Counted from the first letter of the stretch, positions 1 to 5,918 are shown. The stretch: DNA of 6,450 nucleotides from Phycisphaerae bacterium (GCA_029260195.1 JAJDDS010000140.1:1-6450); one strand, 5' to 3'. A program made the numbers and translations. The notes: generated by a model not told the origin, from the sequence alone.

Positions 1-629
1 ATCATCCAGATAGGTGGCAGACCCAGGTTGACGCCGCGCGCATGACAGACTCCCGCCGCCGGGCTTCCATCGGCGCCGAACATGTTGTAGTCGGCGTAGC
101 GCTCGCCTGCGTCCTCCATCTCGACGTCCTGCACCGACCAGCCAACGACCTGTCGATAGAAGTCACGGGTTTCGGAGGCGTCCGAGACCGTCAGGTCGAG
201 CCAGGAGATGTGACCCACGCGCGCCGCAGCGCCGTCAGTCGGGGGAACCGCCTCCGCAGGAACGACCGGGATGAGCCCGAACGCTGCTTCATTCGGATCG
301 AGCAGCACCGCCCATTGACTCTTCCCATCGTTGTCTTTGCCATGCATAAGCTCGCTACCGCCCAGATCGAGCGCACGCTTCGCACTGGCTGCGACATCGG
401 CGACCTGAATGTGCGGCATCCATAGAAGCGGAAGGTGATCATACTCCGCGATGCGCTCGCCCAAGCCGATGATCGGCGAGCCCAGGTTGTTCATCAGATC
501 CTCGCGCCAAAGCGGATTCTCGCCCGTGGTGAGTACGCGTGAGTAGAAGCGCATTTCACGTTCGTGTTCGGGAACGGCGATGTCGGCGCTGAGGATTCCG
601 CCGACGCGTGGAACAAAGGCGTCACTCAT
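1..629 (-). CDS. VOC family protein, two tandem domains (partial, 3' end outside window)
   Basis: The minus-strand frame opens with ATG at 629-627 and stays open for 209 codons to the window edge, so the C-terminus is missing. Upstream, AGGA sits 8 bases before the ATG as a ribosome binding site. The first half (residues about 9-122) reads as one VOC/glyoxalase module: GGILSADIAVPE strand, EREMRFYSRVL helix, then MPHIQVADVAAS and the strand WAVLLDPNEAAFGLI. The second half restarts at about 138 with VGHISWLDLTVSDASETRDFY, the usual opening of a second module, then YNMFGADGSPAAGVCHARG. The family includes glyoxalase I, extradiol dioxygenases and antibiotic-binding proteins; members of this two-domain subgroup usually run to about 260 residues, so some 50 are probably missing. 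Substrate and metal dependence cannot be read from the sequence. It is likely cytoplasmic, as no signal peptide is seen. The family call is firm; the function is not. Confidence 0.9.
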   Translation of the reverse strand, partial: MSDAFVPRVGGILSADIAVPEHEREMRFYSRVLTTGENPLWREDLMNNLGSPIIGLGERIAEYDHLPLLWMPHIQVADVAASAKRALDLGGSELMHGKDNDGKSQWAVLLDPNEAAFGLIPVVPAEAVPPTDGAAARVGHISWLDLTVSDASETRDFYRQVVGWSVQDVEMEDAGERYADYNMFGADGSPAAGVCHARGVNLGLPPIWM

Positions 630-683
630 GGTTCGTGTCCTGTATGAGAATTCTTTTCACTATTCGCGTTTCGTAAAGAGTCG

Positions 684-821
684 TCATTGGACCAGAGGCT
701 CCACCTGCGCGTCAAGCGGCAACCGCTTTTTCATGTCGAGCTCGAAGGTGCCGTACGGGTCCAGTTCGTAAGTCGTATCTTGGCAAGCGCCCAGGGCGCT
801 GTGGCACATGCGCCACCACAT
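684..821 (-). CDS. small hypothetical ORF, 45 aa, possibly the tail of a decayed gene
   Basis: On the minus strand an ATG at 821-819 opens a 45-codon frame ending in TGA at 686-684, 54 bases upstream of the VOC gene and in the same orientation. The translation begins MWWRMCHSALGACQDTTYEL and goes on through DPYGTFELDMKKRLPLDAQ to end EPLVQ. About four fifths of its third codon positions are G or C, and the composition is protein-like, both unlike random intergenic DNA. The frame is also open for about 15 codons before the ATG (ending AEVEKRL) back to an in-frame TAA, so the true start could be further upstream or the frame may be a remnant of a longer gene. No convincing ribosome binding site precedes the ATG. 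I do not recognise the family. It is the only coding-like content in the 630-887 gap. Confidence 0.35.
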   Translation of the reverse strand: MWWRMCHSALGACQDTTYELDPYGTFELDMKKRLPLDAQVEPLVQ

Positions 822-887
822 TAGCCGCTTCTCAACTTCCGCATCATTCCTAACCTGCGTCGGGCGTTACCCTGGGGGCACCGGTTA

Positions 888-1439
888 CTATTGCCGCCGA
901 TACTCACTTCTCATGTATGGCACCCACTCGCCTTTGTCGTTCAGTGTTGTAGATATTTGGACGATATAGTCGTCGCGTTGGAACTCGTACGTGTCTCGAT
1001 ACTTTGCACGCTTTCCTTCTTCAAAAACACTCGGCCCTTCTGTCTCAAGAACAAGTGTATTGCCCTCCAGCGCCCCCTCAGACATCCACATGTGATCCGT
1101 AATGCTACCCACCCACGTCGCAACGTACTTGGCTCGGGCTGAGTTGAAACCAATCGTCTGAACGGCCGTCACAATCTCGCCGTCCACTTCACCGGACGAC
1201 TCTAAAAAGACCCAAATATCGCCGCGCATGCGAGCCTCCATCAGCCCTTTCGATTTTATTGGGGCTTCCTCGCTTCCGGGCATTGTTAACTCCGAGGATA
1301 GCGTCCACTTACCAACGAACTGTTGCAGCCACAGTCGCTCTTTGGGTTCTTGGTTGGATGAGGGTTTCTGGTCAGCAAACGACGCTGCCATCGCGACGAA
1401 GCTCGCCAGGACCAGGAGTCCAAATGAGATGCGTTTCAT
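888..1439 (-). CDS. secreted DUF1579 family protein
   Basis: This 183-residue protein starts at ATG 1439-1437, with a strong AAAGGAG ribosome binding site (1456-1450) 10 bases upstream. The N-terminus is a signal peptide: MKR, then a hydrophobic run FGLLVLASFVAMAA, with a probable signal peptidase I site after Ser-Phe-Ala (residue 22). The mature part matches the DUF1579 pattern: LQQFVGKWTLSSEL at about 38-51, the charged stretch SKGLMEARMRGD (63-74), QTIGFNSARAKYVATWVGSI (94-113) and SEGALEGNTLVLETEG (120-135). The family has a beta-rich, lipocalin-like fold and no established reaction. It is expected in the periplasm or outside the cell. On the minus strand CATAAT at 1499-1494 is a possible -10 element, but no good -35 is seen. 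It is followed by the small ORF at 821 and then the VOC gene, all on the same strand, but the 66-base and larger gaps do not prove an operon. Confidence 0.88.
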   Translation of the reverse strand: MKRISFGLLVLASFVAMAASFADQKPSSNQEPKERLWLQQFVGKWTLSSELTMPGSEEAPIKSKGLMEARMRGDIWVFLESSGEVDGEIVTAVQTIGFNSARAKYVATWVGSITDHMWMSEGALEGNTLVLETEGPSVFEEGKRAKYRDTYEFQRDDYIVQISTTLNDKGEWVPYMRSEYRRQ

Positions 1440-1611
1440 GTCTTCTGCGCTCCTTTACGTCTTTTCCGACTCACGCCCGTACAACGCCGTACGATTATGG
1501 ACACGTAAGTCTTTTATCCATAAGCCTTTATACGCCCACCTGGATTCACGCCCGGCCGCGAGTGCTTGTGCACTGCCCCTGCCGCACCGACCAGTCTGAC
1601 ATAAATTAGAT

Positions 1612-1633
1612 CTTGACAAAACAAGTTGTCAAG
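1612..1633 (+). promoter_or_regulatory. candidate operator: inverted repeat CTTGACA-N8-TGTCAAG
   Basis: The two perfect 7-base arms are at 1612-1618 and 1627-1633, centred on 1622/1623. The left arm contains the whole -35 box and the right arm ends one base before the -10 box, so a bound dimer would block RNA polymerase. A smaller ACAA-G-TTGT palindrome sits inside at 1621-1629. ArsR-family repressors commonly bind such dyads in their own promoters, so autorepression by the protein encoded at 1648 is the natural reading. Binding itself is inferred. Confidence 0.7.
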
Positions 1634-1640
1634 GTATAAT
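1613..1640 (+). promoter_or_regulatory. near-consensus sigma-70-type promoter of the ArsR/SRPBCC operon
   Basis: TTGACA (1613-1618) and TATAAT (1635-1640) match the -35 and -10 consensus exactly, with a 16-base spacer. The expected transcription start is about 1647, directly at the ATG of the downstream regulator (1648). A consensus promoter this strong fits a gene held down by a repressor. Confidence 0.85.
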
Positions 1641-1647
1641 TCCCACG

Positions 1648-2262
1648 ATGATTGATGTTTTTACGATCGATGAGCCGCAAGCCGCCACGGCAATCTTGGA
1701 TCCGATTCGCAACGAGCTGTTGACGGAACTGAGCCAACCAAGCTCCGCAGCGGGGCTTGCGGCTCGTCTTGGTTTGCCGCGACAGAAGATTAACTACCAT
1801 CTTCGCGAACTCGAGCGACTCGGGCTTGCGACGGTGGCCAAGGAACGTAAATGGGGTGGCATTACGGAACGACTTCTCGTGTCCACCTCAGCGACCTACG
1901 TCGTTTCCGCTAAGGCGTTAGGCAGGCTCGGAGCCGATCCCAAACGCGTAGTTGATCGGCTCTCGGCCGGCTACCTGATCGCACTTGCGGTGCGTCTCGC
2001 GGGCGAAGTGAGCGATCTTGTGAAACGTGCTAAAGTCGCTGGCAAGCGTTTGGCGACACTCTCGATGGATACCGTAGTCTGTTTCCGCTCGCCCGCTGAG
2101 CGCGCAGAGTTTACCGAAGAGCTGACAAAAGCGGTCACGCAACTTGTTGCCCGTTACCACGATCCAAAAGCGAAAGGGAGTCGAGCACATCGATTGGTGG
2201 TTGCAGCTCACCCACTCCCAGGTGGTACCCCACAGGAGAAGAGCAAAGATGGCTGTGCATAA
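1648..2262 (+). CDS. ArsR-type winged-helix transcriptional regulator
   Basis: This 204-residue protein is most likely a DNA-binding repressor of its own operon. Residues about 10-30 (PQAATAILDPIRNELLTELS) form the first helix of an ArsR-like domain. The helix-turn-helix spans about 33-58 (SAAGLAARLGLPRQKINYHL) with the recognition helix RQKINYHLRELE, and the wing is around VAKERKWGG (63-71). The C-terminal half (about 105-188) includes SAGYLIALAVRLAGEVSDL, ATLSMDTVVCFRSPAERAEF and RAHRLVVAAHPLP, a conserved extension of this subgroup rather than a metal site; no cysteine-rich metal motif is present. The start at 1648 fits homologues that begin M-DVFTI, but no ribosome binding site precedes it and the promoter places transcription start at or next to the ATG, so the message looks leaderless. 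The 3' end overlaps the SRPBCC gene by 14 bases. The inducer is unknown. Confidence 0.9.
   Translation: MIDVFTIDEPQAATAILDPIRNELLTELSQPSSAAGLAARLGLPRQKINYHLRELERLGLATVAKERKWGGITERLLVSTSATYVVSAKALGRLGADPKRVVDRLSAGYLIALAVRLAGEVSDLVKRAKVAGKRLATLSMDTVVCFRSPAERAEFTEELTKAVTQLVARYHDPKAKGSRAHRLVVAAHPLPGGTPQEKSKDGCA
2234..2238 (+). promoter_or_regulatory. ribosome binding site AGGAG of the SRPBCC gene
   Basis: AGGAG lies inside the end of the regulator gene, 10 bases before the ATG at 2249. It decides the start: the same frame is open back to about 2144, but those extra codons lie within the regulator gene and have no site of their own. Confidence 0.75.
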
Positions 2263-3085
2263 AGACGACTCGGGTCGACGAGAGGTCCAAGTCGAAGTCG
2301 AAGTGCCTGGAACGCCGGAGGAAGTCTGGCGGGCGACTGCGACTGCCGCGGGAATCTCATCCTGGTTTGTGCCGACGACGACAGAGTATGACGTCGAGGG
2401 AAAACCGATTCGAATGACTTGCGACTACGGGCCCGGCATGGAGTCAATCGCCAAGATCACTGAGTGGAACCCACCCCATACGTTTTCGACAGAGTCGCAA
2501 GACTTCGGTGACGATGGGCCGACGGTGGCAACGCAATGGATTGTCGAATCTCGAGGCGGCGATATGTGTGTTGTCCGCGTTGTGCATAGCCTGTTCGCGT
2601 CGACCGATGATTGGGATGACCAGATGGAGGGTTGGGAGAGCGGTTGGCCAGGGTTCTTCCGCCTGCTGCGGCTCTACCTCACTCACTTCCCACGCCAAGA
2701 GTCCTCGACTTTCCAACTTTCTGGGTTTGCGCCCACGCCTAAGTCGTCGGCTTGGACTGCGCTGTTCACCGCGCTGGGGCTCGACGAGCCCCAGGTCGGA
2801 CAGCGCTGCCATTCGTCCGGTTCCGCTCCGGTACTGGCGGGTGTGGTTGAGCGCGTCGGCGAGGCCGCTGATCCGGAAGAACTTCTGCTCCGACTAGATG
2901 CGCCGGCACCGGGTATCGGACACCTTTTCGCGATGGAGATGGGCGAGCAGGTTCTGTTGTCACTCAGGTTCTATCTGTACGGAGGCGCTGCTTCGGAGGC
3001 CAGAACGCGTGACGAGCCTGTCTGGCAAGCCTGGATTGGAAAGCATTTCCCAGCTTCGTCGCAGAGTGAATCAGGACATGGTTGA
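2249..3085 (+). CDS. SRPBCC domain-containing protein (AHSA1-like), operon partner of the ArsR regulator
   Basis: This is a 278-residue cytoplasmic protein. The N-terminal SRPBCC/START-like ligand-binding domain covers about 10-150: REVQVEVEVPGTPEEVWRAT strand and helix, GISSWFVPT, ITEWNPPHTF (70-79), and the long closing helix DQMEGWESGWPGFFRLLRLY (124-143). A further segment, about 155-270, contains LAGVVERVGEA, LLLRLDAPAPGIGHLFAMEM and VLLSLRFYLYG; it looks like a degenerate second alpha/beta domain that often accompanies this subgroup. SRPBCC proteins bind hydrophobic ligands in a deep cavity; no reaction can be assigned here. The ATG lies within the regulator gene (14-base overlap), so translation is probably coupled and both proteins are made from the operator-controlled promoter at 1613. 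ArsR/SRPBCC pairs are very common in bacteria, and their inducers are mostly unknown. There is no obvious terminator after the stop. Confidence 0.88.
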   Translation: MAVHKDDSGRREVQVEVEVPGTPEEVWRATATAAGISSWFVPTTTEYDVEGKPIRMTCDYGPGMESIAKITEWNPPHTFSTESQDFGDDGPTVATQWIVESRGGDMCVVRVVHSLFASTDDWDDQMEGWESGWPGFFRLLRLYLTHFPRQESSTFQLSGFAPTPKSSAWTALFTALGLDEPQVGQRCHSSGSAPVLAGVVERVGEAADPEELLLRLDAPAPGIGHLFAMEMGEQVLLSLRFYLYGGAASEARTRDEPVWQAWIGKHFPASSQSESGHG

Positions 3086-3267
3086 GCTTCTCAGTTAGTC
3101 CGTGGCTCTCCCGCCCTACATTCGAGGGCTTCGCTCCGCAACCGTGTTCGTCTGCTCTTGATGGGTTCGCCCGACAAAGAAGTGATCCCGGACGAAGCCG
3201 AAATACGACGAGGAGCTTTAGGAGTCGCACGATTGCGCGCAGCTGAGGATTGTCGTGGATGCATCGC

Positions 3268-3531
3268 CTAGTCGTCCCCGTCGGTGTTTTCTGCGGCTTG
3301 GCCGGCTCGAGCTGCACAGAGGTCAAAGTCCTTGCTCACGTACTTGTTGGGAACGTTGCTCAGCGGTGGTTCCTTCCCATTCCGCCGCCGATACATGAAG
3401 TCGATATTGGCGTACACGTCCTGCTCACGTCGATGGAATTGAGGAAAGAGGCCGCATTGGGCGTACGAAATCGGTGTGATGTCGAATACGACAGTCTCCC
3501 AATCACACCCCGCGCCCCACAGCAACCCTTT
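3268..3531 (-). pseudogene. C-terminal remnant of ankyrin-repeat gene split by the insertion sequence
   Basis: These 87 codons plus a TAG stop (3270-3268) continue the ankyrin-repeat frame that is broken off at 4596. The segment starts KGLLWGAGCDWETVVFDITP, then ISYAQCGLFPQFHRREQDVY, which looks like the last ankyrin repeat, and NGKEPPLSNVPNKYVSKDF, a typical tail of such proteins. Joining codon CTA (4598-4596) to AAA (3531-3529) restores a frame without a stop. In the present arrangement the fragment lacks a start: a TTG at 3525 exists but has no convincing ribosome binding site, and an in-frame TAA lies about 20 codons upstream inside the element. It is probably not translated. Confidence 0.85.
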
Positions 3532-3540
3532 TAGACGTAT
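3531..3540. repeat. direct repeat TTAGACGTAT, left copy (target site duplication)
   Basis: This 10-base sequence directly abuts the left inverted repeat of the element and is repeated exactly at 4595-4604. Both copies encode the same Ile-Arg-Leu of the ankyrin protein on the minus strand, as expected for a duplicated target. Confidence 0.9.
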
Positions 3541-3563
3541 CTGATTCTCTGCTTGACTCCGGT
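3541..3563 (+). repeat. left terminal inverted repeat
   Basis: It starts CTGATTCTCT and ends CTCCGGT. It matches the complement of 4572-4594 at 18 of 23 positions: the first 10 bases and the last 7 are identical, with mismatches concentrated between them. The -35 box of the transposase promoter lies within it. Confidence 0.88.
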
Positions 3564-3581
3564 TTGTAAGTTCGGTATATG
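3553..3581 (+). promoter_or_regulatory. putative transposase promoter
   Basis: TTGACT (3553-3558) and TATATG (3576-3581) are separated by 17 bases. The -35 lies in the left inverted repeat, so transposase bound at the repeat could repress its own gene, an arrangement known from many insertion sequences. The assignment is by sequence match only. Confidence 0.5.
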
Positions 3582-3617
3582 TTAGGGTTTAACGGTCCCG
3601 AGCAAGGAGACGAGCTG

Positions 3618-4586
3618 ATGCCGAACGAACACGCCAGGTCAGCGGGGAACGCACACAAGACGCCGATCCCCAAGGTCATCGATGTCGCGAGCTTCATCGG
3701 GAGATTCGGGTCCGACGACGCGTGCCGTGAGCATCTCAAGAACGTTCGGTGGGGGGCGAAACTCGAACGGTTCGCCTGCCCGGATTGCGGACACGCCCAG
3801 GGCTGGTGGCTTCGCAAGCGACAACTGGTCGAGTGCTGCCAGTGCCACAAGCAGACCAGCGTGACGGCCGGCACGGTGTTGCATCGGGTTCGAACGCCAC
3901 TGTGGAAGTGGTTCTGGGCCATGTATCAAATGGCTCAGGACAAGAAAGGCATCGCGGCGTTGGAGTTGGCCAAGCAGATCGGGGTGTGCTACGGCACGGC
4001 TTGGCTCATGCTGCACAAGCTGCGTCGGGCCATGCGCGATCGCACGGAACGCTATGTTTTGCAAGGATTGGTCGAAGTCGACGAGACGTACGTGGGCGGC
4101 CGCGCCAGTGGTCGGCGTGGTCGCGGCGCCGAAAAGAAGACGCCCGTGGCCGTGGCCGTCGAGTTGGATGACAAGCAGAAGCCGCGGCGGATCGCGATGG
4201 GCGCTCTTGAAAAAGTCGATGGTCACAGCCTCAAGCGGTTCGCGGTCAAGACGATTGAGAAGGGCTCGAAGCTTCGGACCGACGGCTGGGGCAGTTACCG
4301 CTCGGTGGCCAAGGCCGGGTATGGTCACGAAGCCATCGTGACGAACGGCGGCCGGGAAGCGGTGCAGACCTTTCCGTGGATGCACACGTTCATCAGTAAT
4401 GTGAAGCGGATGATTCTGGGCACGTACCACCGCGTCTCGCCGAAGCACTTGGACGACTACTTGGCCGAGTTCACGTACCGCGTCAATCGCCGTTGGATGG
4501 AGGCGTCGCTCTTCGACCGCCTCGTCATCGCCGCCGTTTCCGCTAAACCCGTGACCTACCGGCAGTTAGTCACCGGAGCCCGCTAG
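3618..4586 (+). CDS. IS1595-family-like transposase
   Basis: This 322-residue DDE-type transposase cuts and joins the element ends. The start is ATG 3618, 8 bases after AAGGAG (3604-3609); an upstream in-frame ATG at 3579 has no such site. An N-terminal zinc ribbon has C54-x2-C57 and C73-x2-C76. A helical region with IAALELAKQIGVCYGTAWLM (112-131) resembles the helix-turn-helix-like segment of the family. The catalytic domain shows D155 (VEVDETYVGG), D222 (LRTDGWGSY) and the block HTFISNVKRMILGTYHRVS (256-274), where the third catalytic position is Asn261 or a neighbour rather than the classic Glu. The length is usual for the family and there is no frameshift. The last codons and TAG stop lie in the right inverted repeat. 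A long open frame exists on the opposite strand but looks like a composition artefact. Confidence 0.93.
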   Translation: MPNEHARSAGNAHKTPIPKVIDVASFIGRFGSDDACREHLKNVRWGAKLERFACPDCGHAQGWWLRKRQLVECCQCHKQTSVTAGTVLHRVRTPLWKWFWAMYQMAQDKKGIAALELAKQIGVCYGTAWLMLHKLRRAMRDRTERYVLQGLVEVDETYVGGRASGRRGRGAEKKTPVAVAVELDDKQKPRRIAMGALEKVDGHSLKRFAVKTIEKGSKLRTDGWGSYRSVAKAGYGHEAIVTNGGREAVQTFPWMHTFISNVKRMILGTYHRVSPKHLDDYLAEFTYRVNRRWMEASLFDRLVIAAVSAKPVTYRQLVTGAR

Positions 4587-4594
4587 AGAATCAG
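4572..4594 (-). repeat. right terminal inverted repeat
   Basis: The segment ends AGAGAATCAG, the exact complement of the left end CTGATTCTCT, and contains ACCGGAG, the complement of CTCCGGT. It encodes the transposase C-terminus and stop on the plus strand, and on the minus strand it supplies the stop that ends the broken ankyrin protein. Confidence 0.88.
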
Positions 4595-4604
4595 TTAGAC
4601 GTAT
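4595..4604. repeat. direct repeat TTAGACGTAT, right copy (target site duplication)
   Basis: This is an exact copy of 3531-3540, directly after the right inverted repeat. It belongs to the original ankyrin coding sequence. Confidence 0.9.
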
Positions 4605-5144
4605 ATCGATGTCCGCACCGGCATCGATCAGAAGCTCCATCATGGGCCGGCAGTGGTTTCGGTTGCTGTTGAGGGTGTGAAACAACGGCGTTTGTCCGCC
4701 GAGTCCGTGTTCGTCAACTCCTGCTCGCGCATCTACCTGCAGGCCGGCATCCAGCAACTCGCGGGCGCAATGGGTGCAATTGTATTCCGCACAGACATGG
4801 AGCGCGGTAACGTTCCGCATTGACGTGTACGCGCAGTCCAAGGTTAGCATTCGTTCTACTTCACGTGGGCTGGCGGTCAATACATAACGTAGGCGAACAG
4901 CGTCATCAAGCAAGACGAATTCCAAAAGAGAATCATTCAGCTTCGCGCCGGCGTCAAGCATCACCCGCAAGCATTCCGCGAAACTCGGCGAACGGGTGTA
5001 CATTTCGACGAGCCAAGAGATGGGGGCCTTGCCGCGAATGGGCGCGACGGGATCCGCGCCGTCCTCGATTGCCGCGCGAATTTCTTGGGGGGAGTGTGTT
5101 TCGAATCCACCGAAGAGCCTATCTATGGCATCCATGGCAATCCC

Positions 5145-5912
5145 TTATGGCTCGACGAGGAATCGCAGAATCTCGTCCATGAGACGCTCAGCCTGATTGG
5201 TGTCGAAGATGTGCTGCGCGTGAGCGGCACCGTCGAGGATCACCAACTCCTTCGGCTCAGGCGACCTGTCGTGTTGTTCGCGAATCCGTGGAAGTCGCAG
5301 GACGCCATTACCACTGAAGTCGTTTCGTGCCGTGATGAACAATTTGCGACCCTTCATACGCTCGGGATGATCAATGGCTGAGTGGGCCAACAACACGAGG
5401 CGATCAATCTCTCCTGGTGCGGACTCAACTGCCGCCTCCGCTGCGGCTCCCCCTCCGAAGCTTGCTTCAACAACCGAGACCGTGTTTGCACCGGACCCGC
5501 GCAGGTATCGAACGGCTGCCAGAATGTCGCGGTAATGATTATCGCCATGATTCCCTCCTCGCGATTCGCCGTACCCACGGAAGTCGATAGCCAGGACACG
5601 GAACTTGTCTCGTGCCAGAATTCTCGCCTGCTTGTCCCAACTCTCTTTGTCAAAGCGACCTCCATGTGCCAGCACGACACCGTGGTCGCCTTTACCGTAT
5701 TCGTTGGCAAAAATGAGCCCTCCGTCAGCCGTCGGAAATGACACGAGCCGTGGCGATGAGGACGCTGGCCGCGCGGTGTTGGTGGTGAACTCCATGGCCC
5801 CATGCTGGCAAGCGGCCACCGACAGCATCAGGGTTGCGGCGGGATAAACGAGCAGAGACGTTGCTCGGACGGGATTCCTCAAATGTAGTGTTTTTCCAAT
5901 GCTCGCGCCCAT
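5145..5912 (-). CDS. alpha/beta hydrolase, putative lipoprotein
   Basis: This is a 255-residue protein. The N-terminus is a lipoprotein-type signal: basic residues (KTLHLRNPVR), a hydrophobic run LLVYPAATLMLSVAAC, and a lipobox VAAC with Cys35, so it is probably anchored to a membrane after export. The hydrolase core starts at about 55. Visible elements are VVLAHGGRFDKESW (79-92, HGG oxyanion-type loop), VLAIDFRGYGESRGG (106-120), the nucleophile elbow VVEASFGGGAA (147-157) with Ser151, a likely acid Asp198 (ITARNDF), and His231 (GAAHAQHIF). The elbow is unusual: Glu-Ala-Ser-Phe-Gly instead of Gly-x-Ser-x-Gly. The annotated ATG has no ribosome binding site and a promoter match lies right upstream; a TTG at 5882 is an alternative start that keeps the signal peptide. 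The substrate is unknown. The gene is followed after 9 bases by the ankyrin gene. Confidence 0.88.
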   Translation of the reverse strand: MGASIGKTLHLRNPVRATSLLVYPAATLMLSVAACQHGAMEFTTNTARPASSSPRLVSFPTADGGLIFANEYGKGDHGVVLAHGGRFDKESWDKQARILARDKFRVLAIDFRGYGESRGGNHGDNHYRDILAAVRYLRGSGANTVSVVEASFGGGAAAEAAVESAPGEIDRLVLLAHSAIDHPERMKGRKLFITARNDFSGNGVLRLPRIREQHDRSPEPKELVILDGAAHAQHIFDTNQAERLMDEILRFLVEP

Positions 5913-5918
5913 GGGATG

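Larger units (their letters stand above)
3541..4594 (+). mobile_element. complete IS1595-family-like insertion sequence, about 1054 bp
   Basis: The element is bounded by imperfect 23-bp terminal inverted repeats, carries one intact transposase gene with its own promoter, and is flanked by perfect direct repeats. All parts needed for transposition appear present, so it may still be active. It interrupts a minus-strand ankyrin-repeat gene, with its transposase in the opposite orientation to that gene. Family assignment rests on the transposase (zinc ribbon plus ISXO2/IS1595-type DDE domain) and on the element size, which is typical of simple members with one gene. Confidence 0.92.
4566..5135 (-). 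pseudogene. ankyrin-repeat protein, N-terminal part, truncated by the insertion sequence
   Basis: The gene starts at ATG 5135-5133, with AAGGG 6 bases upstream overlapping the stop codon of the hydrolase gene. The first 180 residues are genuine. Ankyrin-like units are seen at about 17-30 (PQEIRAAIEDGADP), 54-67 (ECLRVMLDAGAKLN), 108-136 (RNVTALHVCAEYNC then ARELLDAGLQVDARA) and 146-180 (GGQTPLFHTLNSNRN then MMELLIDAGADIDIRL). After residue 180 the frame enters the insertion sequence, adds TDSLAGSGD and stops at 4568-4566. The missing end lies at 3268-3531; the intact protein would have had 267 residues. Ankyrin repeats bind other proteins; no signal peptide or enzyme domain is seen, so the role is unknown. 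The truncated 189-residue product keeps several repeats and could still fold in part. The gene lies 9 bases after the alpha/beta hydrolase gene and is likely co-transcribed with it. Confidence 0.9.

Noticed and set aside
42..425. 127-codon plus-strand frame
   Set aside because: It is antisense to the VOC gene, which has clear family sequence, and its own translation has no family features.
786..816. two adjacent short hairpins (AGCGCC/GGCGCT and GTGGC/GCCAC) considered as a terminator
   Set aside because: There is no U-rich tract on either strand, and they lie within the possible small ORF, so they may just reflect coding sequence.
1561..1574. AGTGC-TTGT-GCACT hairpin in the divergent gap
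   Set aside because: It is a short stem without a U-tract and not positioned as an attenuator or terminator.
2144..2248. 35-codon upstream extension of the SRPBCC frame
   Set aside because: It lies wholly inside the regulator gene; the AGGAG site and family alignment favour the ATG at 2249.
2964..3326. 120-codon minus-strand frame
   Set aside because: It overlaps the end of the SRPBCC gene and the ankyrin remnant, has no ribosome binding site and no recognisable domain.
3639..4448. 269-codon open frame on the minus strand inside the transposase gene
   Set aside because: The sense strand encodes a clear full-length transposase with family motifs. The antisense translation shows no recognisable domain and is explained by GC-rich codon structure.
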